NCBI GenBank assembly: GCA_041738295.1
Contig: JBGSQC010000032.1
Span: 1 to 10,247 of the forward strand
Reading direction: 5' to 3'
From: Zhengella sp041738295
Lineage (GTDB): Bacteria; Pseudomonadota; Alphaproteobacteria; Rhizobiales; Rhizobiaceae
DNA length: 10,247 nucleotides
Under the pieces are notes generated by a model. It searched no databases, was not told the origin of the DNA, and was given only the letters and a program-made list of their open reading frames with translations. The first letter of the stretch is position 1. Each line of letters opens with the position of its first letter. Positions 1 to 6,877 of the stretch are shown here, in pieces. The translations under genes and the position numbers were made by a program.

Positions 1-1
1 A

Positions 2-293
2 TTGTCCGGCGGCGAGCAGCAGCGCGTAGCCATTGCGCGCGCCATCGCGTCCAGTCCGCGCATCCTGTTGGCCGACGAGCCTACCGGCAACCTCGACACC
101 GCCCGCTCGCAGGAGATCATGGAGATCATCACCCGCCTGAACCGCGAGGAGGGCATTACCGTGATCATGGTCACCCATGAAGCCGACATGGCCGCTTGGT
201 GCGATCGCCTCGTCACCTTCAAGGACGGGCTGATTGAAAGTGACATCACAAGGCCGATGGCGGAACGCAAGATGGTGACGCCGGAGGCAGCCC

Positions 294-304
<11 letters not shown>
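2..304 (+). CDS. MacB/LolD-type ABC transporter ATP-binding protein (3' part only)
   Basis: This is the C-terminal 100 residues of an ABC ATPase whose 5' end lies before the window. The reading frame is already open at base 2, inside the ABC signature (LSGGEQQRVAIARA), so the Walker A region is missing from view and no start should be assigned here. Visible next are Walker B with its catalytic Glu (ILLADEP), the D-loop (GNLD) and the H-loop (MVTHE). This motif set is typical of the MacB/LolD/FtsE family, whose ATPases pair with FtsX-type permeases and move substrates by transmembrane mechanotransmission instead of forming a transport channel. The stop codon overlaps the start of the permease gene by 11 bp, which implies translational coupling and one complex. 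A MacA-like periplasmic adaptor gene would be expected just upstream, but it is not visible. The family call is firm; the substrate is unknown. Confidence 0.95.
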
Positions 305-1502
<1,198 letters not shown>

Positions 1503-1517
1503 CAAGGCAAGCCGGCC

Positions 1518-2120
1518 TCAGCCTGCCACTGCTTCCCGGGCCTTGGCACGCTCCAGCGCCGGGCGGGCCAGCACCCGGTCGAGATAGGCATTCACGCGAT
1601 CCGAGGCGACCTCGAACTTTGCGCCGCGCGACCAGTTGCCGATATGGCCGAGGATCACGTCAACGGCAGTAAAGCGCTCGCCCATGGCAAAGGGGTGGTC
1701 GCCGAGCCGGCGGTCCAGCGCCTTCACGTCGCGGGCAAATTCCCACGCCGCCCAGGGGCCGACATCCACGCGCAGCTCTTCCGGCAGCAGCAGGCGGTGC
1801 TTCAACTTGTTCCATAGCGGCGCTTCCAGCTCCGACTGGGCAAAATGCACCCAGCCATCCATGCGGGCGCGCTCGGCAAGGCTGGTCGACGCCATGCCGG
1901 CTCCCGTGTGCTTTTCGCCAAGATAGAGGCAGATGGCAGCCGAATCGGTCAGCACCAGATCGCCATCGGCCAGCGCAGGCACCCGGCCCGACGGATTGTA
2001 ACGGCGCGCCGTTTCCGACTGCGGCTTGGCCTTCTCGATTTCATAGGCTGCGCCGATTTCTTCCAGCATCCAGGTCACCCGCGTCATGCGCGATCCTGCC
2101 GATCCGACCACCGTGTACAT
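1518..2120 (-). CDS. glutathione S-transferase family protein
   Basis: A 200-residue cytosolic GST. The N-terminal thioredoxin-like domain (about 1-72) shows the expected landmarks: an N-terminal Ser-containing loop (GSAGSRMT, 6-13, possible glutathione-activating Ser), the cis-Pro segment SGRVPAL (44-50, Pro48) and the glutathione-binding Asp-Ser pair at 59-60 (LTDSAAICLYL). The all-helical C-terminal domain contains the N-capping motif region (ERFTAVDVILGHI) seen in GSTs. The length is normal. The start is supported by a strong Shine-Dalgarno (GGAGGAGA, 8 nt before the ATG). The gene lies 81 bp downstream of the AhpD-like gene on the same strand, so the two may be cotranscribed as a thiol-detoxification pair. 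The subclass and substrate cannot be assigned from sequence alone. Confidence 0.9.
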   Translation of the reverse strand: MYTVVGSAGSRMTRVTWMLEEIGAAYEIEKAKPQSETARRYNPSGRVPALADGDLVLTDSAAICLYLGEKHTGAGMASTSLAERARMDGWVHFAQSELEAPLWNKLKHRLLLPEELRVDVGPWAAWEFARDVKALDRRLGDHPFAMGERFTAVDVILGHIGNWSRGAKFEVASDRVNAYLDRVLARPALERAKAREAVAG

Positions 2121-2201
2121 GTAGAAAATCTCCTCCGTTTGGTGTGCCGAAGCTGGCAGAAAGCGAAGCCGCCTGCCAGCGGGATTTTCAGCGTCTGGCG
2201 A

Positions 2202-2609
2202 TCAATCCCTGGCCCGGTCGAAAACGGCGTCCACCGGCACCTGTATGGCATTGGCAAGATGGTTGGTCTTGGCGGCCAGCCCGACGATGGCGAGCAGCTC
2301 ACCATATTGCGCATCGCTCATGCCCTTGGCGCGCGCCGCCGCCGTATGCGAATGGACGCAATAGGAGCAGTTGTTGGCAATCGAAACGGCCACATAGATC
2401 AGCTCGCGCGTCAGCGGATCAAGCGCGCCCGGCGTGCCGACCACGGCCTTCACCTCTTCCCAGGTGCGCTTCAGCGACACCGGATCGTGGGCGAGCGCGC
2501 GCCAGAAATTGTTGATGAAGTCGGTTCCGCGCGTCTTGCGGATGTCGTCGAAGACAGCGCGCACGGCCTCGTTTGCCTCGTCGTCGCTGATCAGGGTCAC
2601 CACGGCCAT
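2202..2609 (-). CDS. AhpD-like carboxymuconolactone decarboxylase family protein
   Basis: A 135-residue all-helical protein of the carboxymuconolactone decarboxylase (CMD)/AhpD superfamily. The active-site pattern is complete: Glu69, then Cys81-Ser-Tyr-Cys84 and His88, that is E-x11-C-x2-C-x3-H, the spacing of the catalytic proton-relay set in mycobacterial AhpD. This indicates a redox-active CxxC protein, such as a peroxidase or disulfide reductase partner, and argues against a true gamma-carboxymuconolactone decarboxylase, which lacks this cysteine pair. The frame is open further upstream to 2732, but I chose the ATG at 2609 because AAGGAGA sits 5 nt before it and homology-like sequence starts there (MAVVTLISDDEA). 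It lies upstream of a GST gene on the same strand and divergent from a Nu-class GST, consistent with a role in thiol or peroxide metabolism. The electron donor and substrate are unknown. Confidence 0.9.
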   Translation of the reverse strand: MAVVTLISDDEANEAVRAVFDDIRKTRGTDFINNFWRALAHDPVSLKRTWEEVKAVVGTPGALDPLTRELIYVAVSIANNCSYCVHSHTAAARAKGMSDAQYGELLAIVGLAAKTNHLANAIQVPVDAVFDRARD

Positions 2610-2640
2610 GCCGGTCTCCTTCGCTTGTGTAGGTGGCGCG

Positions 2641-2670
2641 ACGATAGCTGCTTTGCTCGCGATGCGCCAA
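2641..2670 (-). promoter_or_regulatory. possible sigma70-type promoter for the AhpD-like gene
   Basis: Reading the minus strand, TTGGCG (2670-2665) and TATCGT (2646-2641) are separated by 18 bp, and the predicted transcript would start about 25 bp before the AhpD-like start codon. Each hexamer matches the consensus at four of six positions. Such matches are common by chance, so this is only a candidate. Confidence 0.3.
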
Positions 2671-2679
2671 GCGCGCAAA

Positions 2680-2691
2680 GCCGCATGCGGC
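2680..2691. promoter_or_regulatory. 12-bp perfect palindrome in the divergent promoter region
   Basis: GCCGCATGCGGC is a perfect dyad inside the 179-bp region between the divergent AhpD-like and Nu-class GST genes. It lies just upstream of the proposed minus-strand -35 box, where an operator for a dimeric regulator would be plausible. No known binding motif is recognised, and GC-rich DNA yields such dyads by chance. Confidence 0.2.
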
Positions 2692-2726
2692 GACGCTCTG
2701 TTGCGGGAAACCGCTTTCCTTGCCTC

Positions 2727-2754
2727 TTGCACGGGCTTGCGATCAGCTTACCTT
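2727..2754 (+). promoter_or_regulatory. possible promoter for the Nu-class GST gene
   Basis: TTGCAC (2727-2732) and TACCTT (2749-2754), 16 bp apart, would place the transcript start about 25-30 bp before the ATG at 2789. The match to consensus is weak. It is offered because the gene needs a promoter in this divergent interval. Confidence 0.22.
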
Positions 2755-2788
2755 CCGCTTCGACTCAACCCCTTCGAAAGGCAGCGCC

Positions 2789-3493
2789 ATGGGCGATCTC
2801 TCCGCTTTCTCGGTTTCCATGAAATGGCCGGCGACCCATCCCGACCGCATCCAGCTCTATTCCTTCCCGACGCCGAATGGCATCAAGGTTTCCGCCATGC
2901 TCGAGGAATCGGGCCTTCCCTATGAGGCGCACACGGTATCCTTTGCGAAGAACGACCAGACGAGCCCGGAATTCCTGTCGCTGAACCCGAACAACAAGAT
3001 CCCGGCCATGGTTGACCCGGATGGTCCGGGCGGCAAGCCGCTGGCGCTGTTTGAATCCGGCGCAATCCTGCTCTATCTGGCGGAAAAATCTGGCAAGTTC
3101 CTGCCGTCTGATCCTGCGGCACGCTACGAGACCATCCAGTGGCTGATGTTCCAGATGGGCGGCGTCGGCCCGATGTTCGGCCAGCTCGGCTTCTTCTTCA
3201 AAATGGCCGGCAAGGACTATGAGGACAAGCGCCCGTTGGAGCGTTATGCCGGCGAGACCGAACGCCTTTTGAAGGTGCTGGACCAGCGGCTTGAAGGTCG
3301 CGCCTTCATCATGGGTGATAACTACACCATTGCCGACATGGCGATCTGGCCCTGGGTGCGCACGGTGCGCGATTTCTATGAGGCCGGTGATCTGGTGAAG
3401 CTGCCGGAGCGCCAGAATCTGCTGGCCTGGCTGGAGCGCTGCCTTGCCCGTCCGGCCAGCCAGGCTTCGCTTAACATCCCGCCAAGGGGGTAG
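2789..3493 (+). CDS. yfcG: Nu-class (YfcG-like) glutathione S-transferase / disulfide-bond oxidoreductase
   Basis: A 234-residue cytosolic GST resembling E. coli YfcG. Diagnostic features are the Thr28-Pro29-Asn30 motif (FPTPNGIKV) that replaces the usual Tyr/Ser/Cys catalytic residue in the Nu class, NPNNKIPA (66-73, cis-Pro72), the FESGAILLYLAEK glutathione-binding segment (88-100, Glu89-Ser90), and the C-terminal core motif NYTIADMAIWPW (178-189). YfcG-type enzymes bind two glutathiones and reduce disulfides such as 2-hydroxyethyl disulfide and mixed glutathione disulfides. The frame is open upstream to 2720, but the ATG at 2789 is preferred because GAAAGG precedes it at a suitable distance and the extra 23 residues look like translated intergenic DNA. 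About 20 residues before the first beta strand are an N-terminal extension relative to YfcG. It is divergent from the AhpD-like gene. Confidence 0.9.
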   Translation: MGDLSAFSVSMKWPATHPDRIQLYSFPTPNGIKVSAMLEESGLPYEAHTVSFAKNDQTSPEFLSLNPNNKIPAMVDPDGPGGKPLALFESGAILLYLAEKSGKFLPSDPAARYETIQWLMFQMGGVGPMFGQLGFFFKMAGKDYEDKRPLERYAGETERLLKVLDQRLEGRAFIMGDNYTIADMAIWPWVRTVRDFYEAGDLVKLPERQNLLAWLERCLARPASQASLNIPPRG

Positions 3494-3519
3494 GCCTGTC
3501 ACTGAACCCGATGAAGTTT

Positions 3520-3567
3520 CCCTCGCCCTTCGAGGCTCGCAGCGAGACCGCTCGCACCTCAGGATGA
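3520..3567 (+). repeat. palindromic intergenic repeat, copy A
   Basis: This copy starts with CCCTCGCCCTTCGAGGC (3520-3536) and ends with CACCTCAGGATGA (3555-3567). The same two conserved blocks occur in inverted orientation at 3622-3663, while the central 18 bases differ. The centre can fold on its own (GCGAG 3542-3546 with CTCGC 3551-3555, flanked by GAGG/CCTC). It lies 26 bp after the Nu-class GST stop codon, so it may also act in termination or mRNA stabilisation. Repeats of this appearance are widespread in rhizobial intergenic DNA. Confidence 0.8.
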
Positions 3568-3614
3568 CGGAAAAACTGCGCTTGTGATGTCCCGATCAAG
3601 CGCCGCCGAACCTG

Positions 3615-3667
3615 TCCTCCCTCATCCTGAGGTGCCGCCAATGGCGGCCTCGAAGGGCGAGGGAGGA
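3615..3667 (-). repeat. palindromic intergenic repeat, copy B (inverted)
   Basis: The reverse complement of this copy contains the same end blocks as copy A, with a different core. It is itself a long stem-loop. Outer arms TCCTCCCTC (3615-3623) and GAGGGAGGA (3659-3667) are perfectly complementary, GAGG (3629-3632) pairs with CCTC (3648-3651 region), and the centre is GCCGCC-aat-GGCGGC (3634-3648). The two copies together form an imperfect 45-bp-class inverted repeat with a 54-bp spacer between the conserved blocks. Confidence 0.8.
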
Positions 3668-3722
3668 TGATCACCCGGTCTTCGCGCGCCGCTTTTTGGC
3701 ACAATGGCGGCGCATGGCCTCA

Positions 3723-3751
3723 TTGCCCCGTCTGCCTGCTTGGTTTATGGG
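3723..3751 (+). promoter_or_regulatory. candidate promoter for trpBA
   Basis: TTGCCC (3723-3728), a 17-bp spacer and TATGGG (3746-3751) precede the trpB start by about 30 bp. The spacing is ideal and the hexamers are moderate matches. trpB has no cotranscribed trpF in front of it here, so it needs its own promoter between the repeats and 3781. I see no leader peptide rich in Trp codons or attenuator-like alternating hairpins in this gap. Confidence 0.3.
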
Positions 3752-3780
3752 AAAACCCGAACAATACCGGAGTGTGATCC

Positions 3781-5001
3781 TTGAACCAGCCGACACCCCC
3801 CAATTCCTTCCGCACCGGCCCCGACGAGCAGGGCATGTTCGGCATCTTTGGCGGCCGCTTTGTCGCCGAAACCCTGATGCCGCTGATCCTCGACCTGCAG
3901 GATCATTGGGAAGCCGCCAGGAAGGATCCGGCCTTCAAGGCCGAGCTGGATCATCTCAACACCCACTACACCGGCCGTCCCTCGCCGCTTTATTTTGCCG
4001 AGCGGCTGACGCAGCATCTGGGCGGCGCGAAGATCTACTTCAAGCGCGACGAGCTGAACCACACCGGATCGCACAAGATCAACAATTGCCTCGGGCAGAT
4101 CCTGCTGGCCAAGCGCATGGGCAAGACCCGCATCATCGCCGAGACCGGTGCCGGCCAGCACGGCGTGGCGTCTGCCACCGTGTCGGCGCGCTTCGGCTTC
4201 CCCTGCGAGGTCTATATGGGCGCCACCGACGTGCAGCGTCAGGCTCCCAACGTCTTCCGCATGAAGCTGCTTGGCGCCAAGGTGCACCCGGTGACTGCGG
4301 GACACGGCACGCTGAAGGACGCCATGAACGAGGCGCTGCGGGACTGGGTGACCAATGTCCACGACACTTACTACCTGATCGGCACCGCGGCAGGCCCGCA
4401 TCCCTATCCGGAACTGGTGCGCGAGTTCCAGTCGGTCATCGGCAAGGAAACCCGCGAGCAGATGATGGCCGTCGAAGGCCGCCTGCCCGACATGCTGGTC
4501 GCAGCCGTCGGCGGCGGATCCAATGCCATTGGCCTGTTCCATCCCTTCCTTGACGACAGGCAAGTGCAGATTGTCGGCGTCGAAGCCGGCGGCAAGGGCC
4601 TTGAAGGCGAGGAGCATTGCGCATCGCTCACCGCCGGATCGCCCGGCGTTCTGCATGGCAACCGCACCTATCTGCTGCAGGAAGGCGACGGCCAGATCAA
4701 GGAAGGCCATTCCATCTCCGCCGGTCTCGACTATCCGGGCATCGGGCCGGAGCATTCCTGGCTGAAGGATTCAGGCCGCGTCGAATATGTGCCGATCATG
4801 GACACCGAGGCGCTGGATGCTTTCCAGCTGCTGACCCGCCTTGAAGGCATCATTCCGGCGCTGGAGCCTTCCCATGCGCTGGCCGAGGTGATCAAGCGCG
4901 CGCCCACCATGGGCAAGGACCAGATCATCGTCATGAATCTCTGCGGACGCGGCGACAAGGATGTCTTCACCGTCGGCAAGCTGCTGGGACACGAGCTCTG
5001 A
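3781..5001 (+). CDS. trpB: tryptophan synthase beta chain
   Basis: A 406-residue PLP enzyme that condenses indole with L-serine to give tryptophan, in the alpha2-beta2 tryptophan synthase complex with TrpA. The PLP Schiff-base lysine is Lys99 in HTGSHKINN. Glu121 in ETGAGQHG corresponds to the catalytic Glu109 of the Salmonella enzyme (same 22-residue spacing from the lysine). The PLP phosphate cup is GGGSNA (244-249). The extra N-terminal residues before GMFGIFGGRFVAE are usual for alphaproteobacteria. The start is TTG, supported by GGAG at 3769-3772 with an 8-nt spacer; the only nearby alternative, a GTG at 3772, is followed at once by a stop. trpA starts 1 bp after the trpB stop, giving near-certain translational coupling. 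In most rhizobia trpF directly precedes trpB. Here it does not. Confidence 0.98.
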   Translation: MNQPTPPNSFRTGPDEQGMFGIFGGRFVAETLMPLILDLQDHWEAARKDPAFKAELDHLNTHYTGRPSPLYFAERLTQHLGGAKIYFKRDELNHTGSHKINNCLGQILLAKRMGKTRIIAETGAGQHGVASATVSARFGFPCEVYMGATDVQRQAPNVFRMKLLGAKVHPVTAGHGTLKDAMNEALRDWVTNVHDTYYLIGTAAGPHPYPELVREFQSVIGKETREQMMAVEGRLPDMLVAAVGGGSNAIGLFHPFLDDRQVQIVGVEAGGKGLEGEEHCASLTAGSPGVLHGNRTYLLQEGDGQIKEGHSISAGLDYPGIGPEHSWLKDSGRVEYVPIMDTEALDAFQLLTRLEGIIPALEPSHALAEVIKRAPTMGKDQIIVMNLCGRGDKDVFTVGKLLGHEL

Positions 5002-5002
5002 C

Positions 5003-5842
5003 ATGACCACACGCATCGACCGCAAATTTGCCGCCCTGAAGGTTGCCGGACGCCCGGCGCTCGTCACCTATTTCATGGGTGGCGACCCAGACTATGACAC
5101 CTCCATGCGCATCATGAAGGCGCTGCCCAAGGCGGGTTCCGACGTGATCGAGCTGGGCATGCCCTTTTCCGATCCCATGGCCGACGGCCCGGCGATCCAG
5201 ATGGCAGGCTTGCGCGCCCTGAAAAGCGGGCAGACGCTGGTCAAGACGCTCGCCATGGCCGCCGATTTCCGCAAGGACGATGACACGACCCCGATCGTGC
5301 TGATGGGCTACTACAACCCGATTTACATCTATGGCGTCGACAGGTTCCTGAAGGATGCCATTGCATCGGGCATTGACGGGCTGATCGTTGTCGACCTGCC
5401 GCCGGAAATGGACGAGGAGCTTTGCCTGCCCGCCCTGAAGGCCGGCATCAACTTCATTCGCCTTGCCACGCCGACCACCGATGACAAACGCCTTCCGAAA
5501 GTGCTCTCCAACACATCGGGCTTTGTCTATTACGTGTCGATGAACGGCATCACCGGCTCAGCCCTGCCTGACACCTCGCAGGTCGGAACGGCGGTCGCGC
5601 GCATCAAGGGCCATACGGACCTTCCCATTTGCGTCGGCTTCGGCGTCAAGACCGCAGCCCAGGCCAAGGCCATCGGCGCTTCGGCTGATGGCGTCGTGGT
5701 CGGCACCGCAGTTGTCAATGCGGTGGCAAGCGTGCTCACCCCCGATGGCAAGATGACAGCTGACCCGGCGGAAGCCGTCGCCACGCTGGTGCGCGGATTG
5801 GCTGTGGGTGTGGCGGAAGCCCGCCTTGCGCCCGCCACATGA
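5003..5842 (+). CDS. trpA: tryptophan synthase alpha chain
   Basis: A 279-residue (beta/alpha)8-barrel subunit that cleaves indole-3-glycerol phosphate to indole and glyceraldehyde 3-phosphate and channels indole to TrpB. The catalytic pair is Glu50 and Asp61 in VIELGMPFSDPMADGP, equivalent to Glu49 and Asp60 of the Salmonella enzyme. The loop-6 region is YYVSMNGITG (176-185). Phosphate-binding glycines follow in VGFGVK (211-216) and GTAV (234-237). The frame is open to 4961, but the ATG at 5003, 1 bp after the trpB stop, gives the normal N-terminus (MTTRIDRKFAALK). Initiation probably depends on ribosomes finishing trpB, since only GGGA about 12 nt upstream could serve as a ribosome binding site. 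No residue typical of the active site is missing. Confidence 0.98.
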   Translation: MTTRIDRKFAALKVAGRPALVTYFMGGDPDYDTSMRIMKALPKAGSDVIELGMPFSDPMADGPAIQMAGLRALKSGQTLVKTLAMAADFRKDDDTTPIVLMGYYNPIYIYGVDRFLKDAIASGIDGLIVVDLPPEMDEELCLPALKAGINFIRLATPTTDDKRLPKVLSNTSGFVYYVSMNGITGSALPDTSQVGTAVARIKGHTDLPICVGFGVKTAAQAKAIGASADGVVVGTAVVNAVASVLTPDGKMTADPAEAVATLVRGLAVGVAEARLAPAT

Positions 5843-5874
5843 AACGCCCACATTGTTGAGACAAACGAACAGGG

Positions 5875-5894
5875 AGGCTGCGGCAGCGCAGCCT
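5875..5894 (+). promoter_or_regulatory. perfect 8-bp hairpin in the accD leader
   Basis: AGGCTGCG (5875-5882), loop GCAG and CGCAGCCT (5887-5894) form a perfect stem ending 8 nt before the accD ATG. The only strong Shine-Dalgarno-like sequence, GGGAGG at 5872-5877, lies partly in the 5' arm and 25 nt from the start. Folding would either hide it or bring it closer to the ATG by looping out the stem. There is no T tract, so it is a poor terminator for trpA. Confidence 0.45.
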
Positions 5895-5902
5895 GACAGG
5901 CC

Positions 5903-6826
5903 ATGAACTGGATCACGAGCTACGTCCGCCCCAAGATCAACTCCATGCTGGGCCGGCGCGACATGCCGGAAAACCTGTGGATCAAGTGCCCGGAAACGGG
6001 CGAAATGATCTTCCACAAGGAGCTGGAGAACAATCTCTGGGTCATTCCCGGCTCCGGCTACCACATGAAGATGCCGGTGCGCGAACGGCTGACCTCGCTG
6101 TTTGACGGTGGCAAGTATGATCTGCTTCCGGCGCCGAAGGTCGCCGCCGATCCGTTGAAATTCCGGGATGTGAAGAAATATTCCGACCGCATCAAGGAAA
6201 GCCGCACCAAGACAGGCCTGGACGATTCGGTGCTGAACGCGCTGGGTGAGATCGAGGGCCTGCCGGTGGTCGTCACCGCCCACGATTTTGCCTTCATGGG
6301 CGGCTCGCTGGGCATGGCCGCAGGCGAGGCCATCATCGACGGCTTCATGAAGGCCATCGAACTCAAGCGCCCGCTGATCATGTTTGCCGCATCGGGCGGC
6401 GCGCGCATGCAGGAAGGCATCCTCTCGCTCATGCAACTGCCGCGCACCACTGTTGCCGTCGACATGCTGAAGGAAGCGGGCCTGCCCTATATCGTCGTGC
6501 TGACCAATCCGACGACCGGCGGCGTCTCGGCCTCCTATGCCATGCTGGGCGATATCCACATTGCCGAGCCGGGCGCGGTGATCGGTTTTGCCGGCAAGCG
6601 CGTCATCGAGCAGACCATCCGCGAGAAGTTGCCCGAAGGCTTCCAGACGGCGGAATATCTGCGTGACCACGGCATGGTCGACATGGTGGTGCCGCGCGGC
6701 GAGATGCGCGCCACGCTCGCCCGCGTGCTGAAAATGCTGACCGGCCAACCGGCGACGATCAAGGTTGCCGAACAGGCTGAAACGGTCGAAGCCGCCCCGC
6801 AAGCCCAAGAAGCCCAGCCGGCCTGA
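5903..6826 (+). CDS. accD: acetyl-CoA carboxylase carboxyltransferase subunit beta
   Basis: A 307-residue subunit which, with AccA, transfers the carboxyl group from carboxybiotin on AccB to acetyl-CoA, giving malonyl-CoA for fatty acid synthesis. The crotonase-fold catalytic domain shows GGSLGMAAGEAI (133-144), SGGARMQEG (164-172) and NPTTGGVSAS (202-211), which form the oxyanion and acyl-CoA sites. The N-terminal region aligns with the zinc ribbon of E. coli AccD but keeps only Cys29. The other three ligand positions are Thr32, Ile48 and Ser51, so no zinc site can form. The ATG at 5903 is forced by an in-frame TGA at 5894-5896. The ribosome binding site next to it is weak (AGG very close to the ATG); see the hairpin at 5875-5894. 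The Ala/Gln/Pro-rich tail (about 283-307) looks disordered. It lies 60 bp after trpA and is probably cotranscribed. Confidence 0.97.
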   Translation: MNWITSYVRPKINSMLGRRDMPENLWIKCPETGEMIFHKELENNLWVIPGSGYHMKMPVRERLTSLFDGGKYDLLPAPKVAADPLKFRDVKKYSDRIKESRTKTGLDDSVLNALGEIEGLPVVVTAHDFAFMGGSLGMAAGEAIIDGFMKAIELKRPLIMFAASGGARMQEGILSLMQLPRTTVAVDMLKEAGLPYIVVLTNPTTGGVSASYAMLGDIHIAEPGAVIGFAGKRVIEQTIREKLPEGFQTAEYLRDHGMVDMVVPRGEMRATLARVLKMLTGQPATIKVAEQAETVEAAPQAQEAQPA

Positions 6827-6877
6827 GTGCTGCACCAATCCCGGTGCGCGGTTCCGCGCGCCGGCCAAGGACCTTCC

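Noticed and set aside
1845..2822. A 325-codon plus-strand open frame covering the GST and AhpD-like genes.
   Set aside because: It runs antisense to two genes with intact motifs and strong ribosome binding sites, continues through their intergenic gap, and resembles no protein.
3520..3663. A CRISPR-like array suggested by repeated blocks around different cores.
   Set aside because: Only two copies, inverted instead of direct, and the cores are themselves palindromic; no cas genes are present.
3680..3720. A sigma54-like TGGCAC (in TTTTTGGCACAATGG) upstream of trpB.
   Set aside because: The required TTGC-type -12 element at the correct spacing is missing.
3745..4755. A 336-codon minus-strand open frame antisense to trpB.
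   Set aside because: Same effect: high GC at third codon positions suppresses stops in this antisense frame, while trpB is unambiguous.
6827..6877. A GTG start for folC immediately after the accD stop.
   Set aside because: The ATG at 6878 has a well-placed AAGGA and gives the usual FolC N-terminus; the preceding 17 codons do not look like protein-coding sequence.
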